DNA of 57,800 bases. It comes from Desulfotomaculum sp. Its GTDB lineage: Bacteria > Bacillota > Desulfotomaculia > Desulfotomaculales > Nap2-2B. Location: contig DOTD01000014.1 in NCBI GenBank assembly GCA_003513005.1, positions 1 to 57,800 of the forward strand, given 5' to 3'. Positions within the stretch are counted from its first letter, which is position 1. The number at the start of each line of letters is the position of its first letter. The notes beneath the pieces are model-generated. The model was not told the origin of the DNA. It saw only the letters and a program-made list of their open reading frames with translations, and searched no databases. This document shows positions 34,025 through 42,078 of the stretch, piece by piece. The translations under genes were made by a program, and so were the position numbers.

Positions 34025-35122
34025 TTGATATTGGGGCTTATTAAAAATGTGCTTTTTAACGCTTTTGAAATTTTAAATGGGGCTTCCCTCTGGCTTGTAA
34101 TCAGCTTTATTCTTGCAGGCTTGCTGCATAACCTGTTAAGCGCGGGAAGACTCATGGACATGCTTGGGAATACAAAGATCTCTTCACTAATTAAGGCAAC
34201 GGTATCAGGAATGCTCCTGCCTATTTGCAGCTGCGGAGTAATCCCGCTTGGTTTGGGCCTTTATTACTCAGGGGCCTGCCTCGGGCCGACTTTGGCGTTT
34301 ATGACGGCTACGCCTATAATAAATCCTGCCGCTGTTCTTCTGGCCTATGGTTTTTTGGGACCCCGGATTGCCACTGTATATCTTATTTGTGGTTTCATGA
34401 TCCCTCTAATCATCGGGGTGGCGGGAAATAAATTCGCCGGTCCGGAATTAAAAGCTCCGGGTATCGACGATGCTGTTGAGATGGTCAAGCTGGAAGATTC
34501 GCAGCGGTCCGGCCTAGCTGAGAAGCTGTGGTCCGGTTTGCAGTGGGGATTTATCGATCTCGGCCTGACAGTAAGCAAGTACGTCTGTTTTGGCATTCTT
34601 CTTGCTGGCCTGATAATTTCGTTTGTACCGGTTGCTTTTATCCAAAAGTATTTGGGAAACCCCGGCATGCTGTCAATAGCCACTATTGCTGTTCTCGGGG
34701 CAGTAATGTATGTCTGCGCAGTGGGCCATATTCCCTTTATTGCAGCGCTTGTGGCCAGCGGCGCCGCTCCAGGGCTGGCAATCACGTTTTTAATAACCGG
34801 CGTTGCTACCAATCTTCCTGAATTAATCAGTATTTACAAGTTAATTGGGAAAAGAGCCGCAGTAATTTATTTCTCGGTTCTGGTTGGTTTCTCTTTTTTA
34901 GCGGGTTACCTTACGAATATGCTCTTGATGCCGGATTTTATACCCTTTTTGGATTTTAAAAAAACTCATGGGGTAGTGGAAATGGCCGATGGGCTTACTT
35001 TTTCCGCTCCTAAACCTGTGAAATATCTATGCACAGTTTGTGTTCTGGCGATGGGGCTTTATGCCTTCTATCCATCCGTAAAGTTGTTTTTTAAAAGATG
35101 TAAGGCCGGGTTTGCCCAATGA
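34025..35122 (+). CDS. saoE: Permease SaoE (DUF318-type efflux transporter)
   Basis: The 365-residue membrane protein has about eight helices and the permease signature ICSCGVIPLGLGL followed by FMTATPIINPAA, found in DUF318/ArsP-like metal and organometal efflux permeases. A second, symmetrical half follows after a charged linker (about 145-165). Cys residues in the first signature could bind a thiophilic cargo. The start is TTG at 34025 after a GGGGCGAT site, 4 bases past the saoT stop. Its stop overlaps saoC by 4 bases. Confidence 0.75.
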   Translation: MILGLIKNVLFNAFEILNGASLWLVISFILAGLLHNLLSAGRLMDMLGNTKISSLIKATVSGMLLPICSCGVIPLGLGLYYSGACLGPTLAFMTATPIINPAAVLLAYGFLGPRIATVYLICGFMIPLIIGVAGNKFAGPELKAPGIDDAVEMVKLEDSQRSGLAEKLWSGLQWGFIDLGLTVSKYVCFGILLAGLIISFVPVAFIQKYLGNPGMLSIATIAVLGAVMYVCAVGHIPFIAALVASGAAPGLAITFLITGVATNLPELISIYKLIGKRAAVIYFSVLVGFSFLAGYLTNMLLMPDFIPFLDFKKTHGVVEMADGLTFSAPKPVKYLCTVCVLAMGLYAFYPSVKLFFKRCKAGFAQ

Positions 35123-35595
35123 CCGGTGGTAAAAAATATGTTTTATTTTGTGCTTTGTTCTTTCTTTTCGGACTAACGTCAGGCTACCAAACAAAGTCTT
35201 CCCTACAGGATAATGCCGGAACTGTTATTCAGGCGGAAAACGTTCCGGCGGCTGAATATTTTTTAAAAACCTTCCCGGACAAAAAAATCATAACCCTTTC
35301 CGGCAGTGACCTGAATAATGACGGAAAAAAAGATCTGGTTGTGATTTACAAAGAAAACAGTAAAAAAAACAGGATGCTTGTTGTTTTGAATTTGCCTGGA
35401 AAATACCAGTGTACGAACTCATTCCCGGCCCCGGTTTCCAATCAGTTAATTACATTCAGGGATATCGACCGCAAGCCACCGGTTGAGTTCGTAGTCCAGG
35501 GGATGAAAGACGCCAAGGTCGGCTATGCCGTATATAGGGTTGAAGGGGCATTGCTTGAGGATCTTTTTGGACGGGGAATGAATTATTGTTGCTAG
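35119..35595 (+). CDS. saoC: SaoC, exported protein ending in Cys-Cys
   Basis: The 158-residue product has an N-terminal signal segment (KKYVLFCALFFLFGLTSGY), a calcium-loop-like DLNNDGKKDLVVIY as in FG-GAP repeats, and a C-terminus ending GRGMNYCC immediately before TAG. A terminal Cys-Cys (or Cys-Sec) is the mark of the SaoC family as I recall it. A C-terminal vicinal dithiol is a plausible trap for soft metals. It overlaps saoE by 4 bases. Confidence 0.75.
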   Translation: MTGGKKYVLFCALFFLFGLTSGYQTKSSLQDNAGTVIQAENVPAAEYFLKTFPDKKIITLSGSDLNNDGKKDLVVIYKENSKKNRMLVVLNLPGKYQCTNSFPAPVSNQLITFRDIDRKPPVEFVVQGMKDAKVGYAVYRVEGALLEDLFGRGMNYCC

Positions 35596-35619
35596 AAATT
35601 TGAACGAGGAGAGTAAAAT

Positions 35620-36729
35620 ATGAAAAAGCGAGGATGTGTTGTTTTAATTTTTGTGTGTATTCTGGCTCTTATGGCGGGATGCGCAAGCAAGAAAACAGAG
35701 CAGAAAGAAGCGACCGTACAGGACAAAGACAAAGACTATGTTGTCCAGCTTGGTTATTATAACTGTGACCATATGACTGCCGCATGCATAGCCAAGGACG
35801 CGGGCATTTTTAAACAGCTTGGGTTAAACGTAAACGTAACCGGCAACGGTCACGTCCCGGAAGCTATGGCTGCCGGTAAGATGGATGTGGGTTATATCGG
35901 CACTGAAGGTCTGATGAGGGCGTACTTGAAAGGATCTCCCATTTTTGTGGCGGCTAACAACCATCTGGGGGGGTCATATTACCTTGTTGCCGCAAACGAA
36001 ATCAAGGATGCCGACGGCCTGATAGGTAAAAAAGTGGCCCTGGGGTCGGATCCGGAAAAGAACAATTCGTCTTGGATTAGGATTGCCAACGACGCCGGTA
36101 TACCTGCAGCCGGATCAAAATACGAAGTCTATGATATGGAATTGAAAGACAGATTTTTAAGCCTGAAATCCGGGAAAATTGCCGGTTATCTCACCTGTGA
36201 CCCATGGGGTTCGATGGCTGAATACGATAAGTGCGGCCATATTGTCCAGGCGCTGGGAAAATTGCCGGACGGGGACTGGGGCTCCTGCTGTGTATTTTCA
36301 ATGAACAAGAATTTTGCCGAAAATCACCCCGAACTGGCCCAAAAAATGATCCTGGCCCATGCAAAGGCGCTGGAGTATATTTATACCAATCCTGTCAGCG
36401 CAGCGAAGATTTTCGCAGCCAACTACTTTGTGCCCGAAGAAGTAGCAATGATGACCGTTTACAAAAAGACTGTCGGCGAGGGAAGGACTCTTACGTGGAA
36501 AGTCGATCCCAAAAATTTTGCTGACGAGATAAATTATGATTTGGGAGTTAAAACTCTGGACAAAGCCCCGAAAGTTGAAGAGTTTATTCAAACAAAGCTT
36601 TTAGATGAGTGTGGTGTGGACGATTTTGACCAGTTTATCAAGGAAAAAGTCGACCCTGTTTTCCCGCTTGGGATGACCTATGAGCAGTGGAAACAAAAAG
36701 CTGTCGATCTGGCAGGGAAGGCAGCGTAA
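35620..36729 (+). CDS. ABC transporter substrate-binding lipoprotein (NrtA/SsuA type) of the Sao cluster
   Basis: The 369-residue protein has a lipoprotein signal (LALMAGCASKK; lipid Cys near residue 22) and a periplasmic-binding fold like aliphatic-sulfonate or nitrate binders: QLGYYNCDHMTAACIAKDAG at the start, GHVPEAMAAGKMDVGYIG, and YLTCDPWGSMAEYDKCG. Several Cys residues (NCDH, AAC, TCDP, DKCG, SCC) sit where relatives normally have none, suggesting a thiophilic ligand. An AGGAGAG site precedes the ATG. The gene overlaps the next binding-protein frame by 50 bases. Confidence 0.85.
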   Translation: MKKRGCVVLIFVCILALMAGCASKKTEQKEATVQDKDKDYVVQLGYYNCDHMTAACIAKDAGIFKQLGLNVNVTGNGHVPEAMAAGKMDVGYIGTEGLMRAYLKGSPIFVAANNHLGGSYYLVAANEIKDADGLIGKKVALGSDPEKNNSSWIRIANDAGIPAAGSKYEVYDMELKDRFLSLKSGKIAGYLTCDPWGSMAEYDKCGHIVQALGKLPDGDWGSCCVFSMNKNFAENHPELAQKMILAHAKALEYIYTNPVSAAKIFAANYFVPEEVAMMTVYKKTVGEGRTLTWKVDPKNFADEINYDLGVKTLDKAPKVEEFIQTKLLDECGVDDFDQFIKEKVDPVFPLGMTYEQWKQKAVDLAGKAA

Positions 36730-37516
36730 AAAATTAGTCAAAAAAATATTTTCTGCCATGCTTGCAGCGGTTTTGCTCTGCACGGCAGGCTGCTCTTTTC
36801 CCGGGAGCAAGGGAACGGGAGAAATGAGGATAGGTTGCCCTGACGGCGCCGGGGGGATGTTGATTCACTACCTGGTTGATCAAAAAGGGTTAAGTGACTG
36901 TAAAACCATAAACACGTATGAAGTATACGAGATTAAGGATTGCTGTTCCGGCGCATTTCAGATGACCCTGGGCAGTGAGCGGCTTGACATTGCGGTAATG
37001 TGTCCTGATGCAGCCGATATCTTTTTAAAAAAAGATCATAAATATGAGATGATCGGTCCGTGCCTGGTAAATTCAGACATTGTAGTTTCAAAATCCTCTG
37101 CCGGAATAAGGAAAATCGGTTATGCGCAGGGAAGATCTTATCAGGAGAAACTTGTTAAGGAAATTTATGGAGAAAACTGTATAGCGGCGCCAATGCTTCC
37201 CGGAGCAATTCCATATGCATACGAAAAAGGAGTGGTTGACGCTATCGTGGCAGACGCAATTGATGCGATGTTTCTTAAGGGAGACAAGCGGACGCTGTCC
37301 TCCCGGGATGAAGGTGTAGTTACATATACACTAATGGTCCGGAAAAGTTTTAAAAAAGATCCCCGTTACAAGGAATTTGCCAGATTGTATCAAGAGGCGG
37401 TTCAGGAACTGAACCGTCCTGAAATAATCCGGAAGGAAATCAGTAGGTATAAAAAAATCCCTGTTTCGGGTGGAAAGGCGGATGAATGGATCAGGTGGGG
37501 GGTAAAGTTTCTTTAG
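36680..37516 (+). CDS. saoB: SaoB, second substrate-binding lipoprotein
   Basis: This is a shorter binding protein with a lipoprotein signal (SAMLAAVLLCTAGCSF) and the paired-cysteine segment EIKDCCSGAFQMTLGSE, which I recall as the Cys-Cys or Cys-Sec motif of SaoB. Other family regions are MRIGCPDGAGGMLIHYLV and YEKGVVDAIVADAIDAMF. The start is uncertain: the ATG at 36680 lies inside the previous gene and has only a weak site, but a start at the internal ATG would remove the basic part of the signal peptide. It overlaps saoP by 31 bases. Confidence 0.7.
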   Translation: MSSGNKKLSIWQGRQRKKLVKKIFSAMLAAVLLCTAGCSFPGSKGTGEMRIGCPDGAGGMLIHYLVDQKGLSDCKTINTYEVYEIKDCCSGAFQMTLGSERLDIAVMCPDAADIFLKKDHKYEMIGPCLVNSDIVVSKSSAGIRKIGYAQGRSYQEKLVKEIYGENCIAAPMLPGAIPYAYEKGVVDAIVADAIDAMFLKGDKRTLSSRDEGVVTYTLMVRKSFKKDPRYKEFARLYQEAVQELNRPEIIRKEISRYKKIPVSGGKADEWIRWGVKFL

Positions 37517-38286
37517 AAGAAAAGACAAAGTGGCTGATATTAAATAAGGCGCTGTACAGGCTAATTATAATAGCTGCGATTTATCTTATCTGGCAGCTGG
37601 CCGCTGACCACTACCACAGCGACATTTTGCTGCCCGCCCCCTGGAAAACGGCCCTGGCTTTATTTTCAGCCGTTCATGATCCGGAAGTGATTAAAAATCT
37701 AATCATAACATTAAGAAGAGTTTTGACGGGTTTTGGGTTTGCTCTTATTGCAGGGATACCCATAGGACTTTTAATGGGCTATTCCAGGACTGCGATGCAG
37801 CTTTTAGATCCATTTATTGGTTCAATAAGGCAGGTTCCAATAATGGCCTGGGTCCCGCTGACTATTGTCTGGTTTGGCCTGGGCGATGGTCCGACAGTAT
37901 TCCTGATTGCTTTTTCGGGTGTTTTTCCCATCATTTTGAATACAATCGCCGGGGTGCGGAATATCTCCAGGGATTATTACAATGCTGCTCACAGTATGGG
38001 TGCCGGTCCGTTGACTATTTTTACCAATGTTATTGTGCCGTGTTCTCTGCCTGATATTCTGACCGGCGGCAGGATTGCCGTCGGTTTGGGGTGGATGTCT
38101 GTAATATGAGCGGAATTTATAGCAACGAGTGCCGGTTTCGGCTACTCTATGGTAGAAGCTCAGACAAGAATGCAAACAGATATTTTAATGGCGTTAATGA
38201 TTATGGCGGCTCTCGTGGGGTATGGTATAGATAGGCTGATCCTGGCTTTAGAGAGGGCAATAACTAAATGGAGGTTTGTCCATTAG
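37486..38286 (+). CDS. saoP: ABC transporter permease SaoP with predicted selenocysteine (in-frame UGA)
   Basis: From the ATG at 37486 the first 207 codons encode a NitT/TauT-type permease: about four helices, the coupling loop DYYNAAHSMGAGPLTIFTNV and IAVGLGWMSVI. Codon 208 is TGA (38107-38109). The same frame continues with AEFIATSAGFGYSMVEAQTR and a last helix (LMALMIMAALVGYGI) to a TAG at 38284-38286, giving 266 residues, the family length. The 3' part is required for a complete permease. A SECIS-like hairpin starts 17 bases after the TGA, and the TAG overlaps the GTG of saoA. Sec208 is inferred; a nonsense mutation is the alternative. Confidence 0.75.
38127..38147 (+). promoter_or_regulatory. 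Candidate bacterial SECIS hairpin in saoP
   Basis: GAGTGCCG (38127-38134) pairs with CGGCTACTC (38139-38147), leaving one bulged T at 38143 and a GTTT apical loop (38135-38138). The loop starts 25 bases after the TGA, within the range I recall for bacterial SECIS elements. The bulged T is on the 3' side, unlike the E. coli fdhF element. Confidence 0.55.
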
Positions 38287-39029
38287 TGGAGCTTAAGGTC
38301 GAGAAGATCAGCAAAGTGTTCCATAACAACAGGAATAGCAACACAGTCCTGAAAGAAGTCAGTTTCACTGTGCGGGAGAGTCAGTTTGTCACCCTTTTGG
38401 GCCCGTCCGGGTGCGGGAAAACAACCCTTTTAACTATCATAGCCGGTTTCCAGAAAGCTTCCGGAGGAAGGATTCTGTTAAATGGACAGGTTGTGCAAAA
38501 ATCCGGGCCGGACAGGGGTTTTGTCTTTCAGGATTACGCTTTGTTTCCCTGGATGACTGTCAGGGAAAATATACTGTTTCCTATGAAACAAAAAGGATTT
38601 CCCAAAAAAGAGCGTGAGGAGCGTTTGAAGGAGCTTCTGGTTATGGCGCAGCTTGAAGGTGTAGAACGGCTGTATCCCAGCCAGCTTTCCGGCGGTATGA
38701 AGCAGCGGACGGCTTTTGTCAGGGCGTTGGCCGGCAGGCCGGAGGTGCTGTTGATGGATGAACCGCTTGGAGCGGTTGATTTTCAAATGAGAAAAGCGCT
38801 TCAGGAGGAACTGGAAGCCCTGTGGAGCAAGAATAAGACAACCGTATTGATGGTAACTCACGATGTTGATGAGGCTGTCTACCTCAGCGATCGTGTAATA
38901 GTTCTTTCCGCCTGCGAGGGGAGGATCGTAAAGGATCTGGCTATTGCGATGGACAGGCCCCGGGACAGGCAGTTGAAAGAGTATCTTTACAACAAAGGAC
39001 TTTTAGAGGATTTTCTTAAAAGAAATTGA
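38286..39029 (+). CDS. saoA: ABC transporter ATP-binding protein SaoA
   Basis: This is a 247-residue ATPase of the nitrate/sulfonate/taurine group: Walker A GPSGCGKTT (about residues 39-47), Q-loop FVFQDYALFPW, signature QLSGGMKQRTAFVRA, Walker B VLLMDEPLGAVD and switch VTHDVDEAV. I prefer the GTG at 38286, whose G is shared with the last base of the saoP TAG (TAGTG), with GGAGG 11 bases upstream. An in-frame ATG at 38268 is possible. The overlap makes sense only if saoP is translated past its UGA. Confidence 0.88.
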   Translation: MELKVEKISKVFHNNRNSNTVLKEVSFTVRESQFVTLLGPSGCGKTTLLTIIAGFQKASGGRILLNGQVVQKSGPDRGFVFQDYALFPWMTVRENILFPMKQKGFPKKEREERLKELLVMAQLEGVERLYPSQLSGGMKQRTAFVRALAGRPEVLLMDEPLGAVDFQMRKALQEELEALWSKNKTTVLMVTHDVDEAVYLSDRVIVLSACEGRIVKDLAIAMDRPRDRQLKEYLYNKGLLEDFLKRN

Positions 39030-39045
39030 ATAGGAGGTTATAATA

Positions 39046-39378
39046 ATGAAAGTTGCTTATGTTTTCACTTCAACGAACTCTCAAAAAATATTGGACAAAA
39101 TGATTATACCCCAGCTTGAGAATCAAAGGCATGGAGCGGATGTAGTGGGTATGTTTTTCTTTATGGATAATACCTTCTTTCTCGTACAGGGAACTGAAAT
39201 GGGAGAAAGGCTTCAGGGACTGCACGAAGCCACCGGAATGCTTTTAATGGCCTGTGATCAATGCGCCATAGAAAGGCATATCGACGATAGGCTTATACCA
39301 GGAGCCATGATTGGCTGTTTCCCCAACCTGTATGCCGCCCTGAGTCAGGTTGAGCTGGACCAGGTAATCACACTTTAA
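39046..39378 (+). CDS. saoD: DsrE-related protein SaoD
   Basis: The 110-residue DsrE/F-fold protein has MKVAYVFTSTNSQKILD at the start and ACDQCAIER with Cys70 and Cys73 at the position of the DsrE active-site Cys. Such proteins usually carry or relay sulfur or selenium. It follows saoA by 16 bases with a TAGGAGG site and probably ends the operon. The name is from memory of the NCBI family. Confidence 0.72.
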   Translation: MKVAYVFTSTNSQKILDKMIIPQLENQRHGADVVGMFFFMDNTFFLVQGTEMGERLQGLHEATGMLLMACDQCAIERHIDDRLIPGAMIGCFPNLYAALSQVELDQVITL

Positions 39379-39503
39379 ATTTCTGAAAAAGGGCTGCGAA
39401 GCAGGTTTGGCATGGTTTTAAGAGCTTAAGCCGCTTACCTTTTTCTCCAGGCTCATGTTATTTTAAATAGAAATACCGAAAAATCATACGAGGAGGAAGG
39501 CAG

Positions 39504-40142
39504 ATGAATAAAAATTTGGATTGCCGCGGGTTAGCGTGTCCCCAGCCGGTAATAAACACTAAAAAGGCGCTGGAAGAAATAGAACAGGGGGCTGTTCTCA
39601 CCGTCATTGTTGATAATAAGACTGCGAGAGAAAATGTTACCGCTTTTGCCGAAAATTCAGGTTATAGTGTGGACGTAAAGGAATCCAGCGGTGATTTCGT
39701 ATTGGAGATAACTGCACAAAACAAATACGGGGACTTGCAGTGCAGTACTGAATGTGATCAAAAGGTTGAAAGCGTTTATCAAAAAGGCCAGGCCTGCCTG
39801 ATTAATACAAGCCCGGTTTACCTGATCACCACAAACTCATTTGGTCAGGGTTCCCCGGATTTAGGCGAGGTTCTATTGAAGAGTTTCTTTACTGCTTTAA
39901 TTGAACAGCCGTGCCCGGAATCTTTAATTTTTATAAACTCCGGAGTTTACCTAACAACCGAAGGTTCGCCGGTAATCGAACAAATAAATTCCCTGGTCCA
40001 AAAGGGCGCACAGATCCTTTCCTGTGGCACATGCCTGAATTATTACAAGCTTACGGAAAAGCTGCTCGTTGGAAAGGTCAGCAACATGTTAGAAATAATC
40101 GAAGAGCTTACAAAGTCCAGTAAGGTTATTAATATAGCCTGA
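39504..40142 (+). CDS. yedF: Selenium metabolism protein YedF (TusA-DsrE fusion)
   Basis: The 212-residue protein has an N-terminal TusA-like domain (LDCRGLACPQPVINTKKAL, Cys7 and Cys12) and a C-terminal DsrE-like domain ending with LSCGTCLNYYKL. The two-domain YedF is strongly linked by phylogenetic profile to selenium metabolism. A GAGGAGG site precedes the ATG. Its place just after the Sao genes supports the idea that selenium is used here. Confidence 0.88.
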   Translation: MNKNLDCRGLACPQPVINTKKALEEIEQGAVLTVIVDNKTARENVTAFAENSGYSVDVKESSGDFVLEITAQNKYGDLQCSTECDQKVESVYQKGQACLINTSPVYLITTNSFGQGSPDLGEVLLKSFFTALIEQPCPESLIFINSGVYLTTEGSPVIEQINSLVQKGAQILSCGTCLNYYKLTEKLLVGKVSNMLEIIEELTKSSKVINIA

Positions 40143-40183
40143 CATAATTTAAAGAAGTGAGATAATAAAAAAGGCAAAACAAC

Positions 40184-40210
40184 AGCTGTATTAATCAGCT
40201 ATGTTTTTTT
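40184..40210 (+). terminator. Probable terminator after yedF
   Basis: A short stem (AGCTG with CAGCT) is followed by ATGTTTTTTT about 42 bases after the yedF stop. The stem is short, so it is a weak call. Confidence 0.45.
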
Positions 40211-40336
40211 CTGCAGGGCTACAAAACAATCCCTTGTCACCCTTGCTTTAACAAGCGCCGTTAAATGCTGGATTAGAACTTGTGCTGTCATGAAAAACAT
40301 TGTAGAGTAGAGGAAAGAACCTTTGGAGGTAATCAC

Positions 40337-40798
40337 ATGGCAGGAAAAGTTTTGGCTAAAGATATAATGACCAAAGAAGTCATTACAGTTAATGCAGATG
40401 ATACTATAGAAAAAGTGGCCCAACTGATGTTGAATCACCACGTCAGCGGTATGCCCGTGGTAGACGGGGAAGGAAAATTAGTAGGTATCATCAGCGAGGG
40501 CGACCTGTTAATTCAGGACAAAGAAATAAAAGCGCCGGCGATGACTGTTTTTCTTGGCGGTATTATTTACTTGGAAAATCCCAGCCGTTTCAATAAAGAA
40601 TTAAAACGCATTATTGCCCTGAAGGTTAGCGAGTTAATGTCCCAAAAGGTATATTCTGTCGGGCCGGAAGACCCGATTGAGAAAGTAATCAAAATTATGT
40701 CGGAAAAAGAAGTCAACCGTGTCCCGGTATTGGATGATAATAAAAGAGTGCTGGGAATAATCAGCCGCCAGAATATTATCAAGGCCACACATTCTTAG
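40337..40798 (+). CDS. Tandem CBS-domain protein
   Basis: The 153-residue cytosolic protein consists of two CBS motifs: AKDIMTKEVITVNADDTIEK with HHVSGMPVVDGEGKLVGII, and VSELMSQKVYSVGPEDPIEK with KEVNRVPVLDDNKRVLGII. Such pairs bind adenosine nucleotides and sense energy state. The ATG at 40337 has GGAGGTAATCAC upstream. It is monocistronic, with its own terminator. Confidence 0.92.
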   Translation: MAGKVLAKDIMTKEVITVNADDTIEKVAQLMLNHHVSGMPVVDGEGKLVGIISEGDLLIQDKEIKAPAMTVFLGGIIYLENPSRFNKELKRIIALKVSELMSQKVYSVGPEDPIEKVIKIMSEKEVNRVPVLDDNKRVLGIISRQNIIKATHS

Positions 40799-40842
40799 TA
40801 AGTATACCTCTTTGAAAAACAGAAATGTCTTTAAGGCAGCTG

Positions 40843-40867
40843 CCCTGCAGAATTTTGCAGGGTTTTT
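40843..40867 (+). terminator. Terminator of the CBS gene
   Basis: CCCTGCA (40843-40849) pairs with TGCAGGG (40856-40862) followed by TTTTT. Confidence 0.9.
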
Positions 40868-40949
40868 GACATTTTATGTTTTTTTTAAATAAAGGAAGTT
40901 AGCCCGGCAGTGATGAATATTTACTGTAAAAAAGAATTGGGTATAGATT

Positions 40950-41930
40950 ATGAACAGCGAAGCCATTTTTGGCTACAGGTGCCCTGTATGCAATACTATT
41001 TCCTCTAAGGAAGCCAATACCTGCACAGAATGCGGCCACTGGCTTTTTGATCCTGATTTCCCCTGCGTGCCAGTATACCGGGACGGGTATCTGGATGAAA
41101 TAGATCATGTACAGAAAAAGTCAATATCTAAATATTTTATTGCGCTTGTTGCCGCTATCCTTTGTGTTGTTATGTTCGCTTCGTTAATTCCCGTGAGTGA
41201 CGATTCATCTGTCCTGCCGATTCCTGAAGTCCGGCAGTCGGTAGAACCGCTTTCCTTTAACGAAAAAAGTATAAGCAAGAGCTTTACCTGGAGTTACCAG
41301 GGAGTTACATATAGCTGGAATATAGGTATTCCTGAAGATTTGCTTGAGTACAGCAGGAATATAAAAGATATTGTTCAGGAGTACTATAAAAGTGACGGCG
41401 CTTCACAAAGAGCCATGTTTATAAGGTCCGACACCGTTCTTAGAAGCCTGATCAGTTCTTTGAGAGCAACATCAAACGGTGATTTATCCCCCTGGGTGAC
41501 AGAAGAAAAAAACTATAAGTTTGCCGGGTACATGGGAGAGGCGCTGTCAGACATGGCCTCCAAATATGATTATTTTCACAGGGCAGAATTTGTACTGAGT
41601 TTTATCGGGGGCGCTATCCCATACAAAGTTGCTGATGTCCAGCTGCCGGTTCAGACTCTTGCTGAAAATGGTGATTGTGACTGTAAGTCTATTCTGCTGG
41701 CTGCCATCCTGAAAAGCATGGATTATAAGGTTGCCCTGGTGGAGTTTCCGGATCACTTTGCTGTAGGGGTAGCTTTTGAAGATGATCAGGTTCCTGTTGA
41801 CCGGGAACCTTTGTATTACGATTATGAGGGAACAAAGTATTATTTTGCCGAGACAACAACAGCGGGATGGCGAATTGGCGACGCCGGCAGTAAAAACAGA
41901 AGAAACGCAATTCTGTTTCCCGTTAAGTGA
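40950..41930 (+). CDS. Membrane protein with zinc ribbon and transglutaminase-like domain
   Basis: The 326-residue protein joins three parts: an N-terminal zinc ribbon (CPVCNT and CTECGHW, residues about 11-30), one membrane helix (YFIALVAAILCVVMFASLIP, about 62-81), and an outside domain of about 220 residues with a transglutaminase/papain-like triad (GDCDCKS, DHFAVGV, and YYFAETT). Outside the membrane it could cut or cross-link cell-surface proteins, but the substrate is unknown. The ATG has no strong ribosome site in the 12 bases before it. It is transcribed alone. Confidence 0.8.
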   Translation: MNSEAIFGYRCPVCNTISSKEANTCTECGHWLFDPDFPCVPVYRDGYLDEIDHVQKKSISKYFIALVAAILCVVMFASLIPVSDDSSVLPIPEVRQSVEPLSFNEKSISKSFTWSYQGVTYSWNIGIPEDLLEYSRNIKDIVQEYYKSDGASQRAMFIRSDTVLRSLISSLRATSNGDLSPWVTEEKNYKFAGYMGEALSDMASKYDYFHRAEFVLSFIGGAIPYKVADVQLPVQTLAENGDCDCKSILLAAILKSMDYKVALVEFPDHFAVGVAFEDDQVPVDREPLYYDYEGTKYYFAETTTAGWRIGDAGSKNRRNAILFPVK

Positions 41931-42078
41931 CCGTTTTTCTACAGCAGTAATTTCAAGCCCTTCTGTACTGTCTATTACAATCGGGAATACGCGGGATATT
42001 TTTTTAATCTTTAAATTGAGGTGAGAAAAAGCTATAATAAAACTATAGGTTATAAAAATATGCTTTTTCAGGTGAAAA

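Noticed and set aside
35119..35595. Selenocysteine at the SaoC C-terminus
   Set aside because: The last two codons are TGT and TGC followed by TAG, so this copy is the Cys-Cys form.
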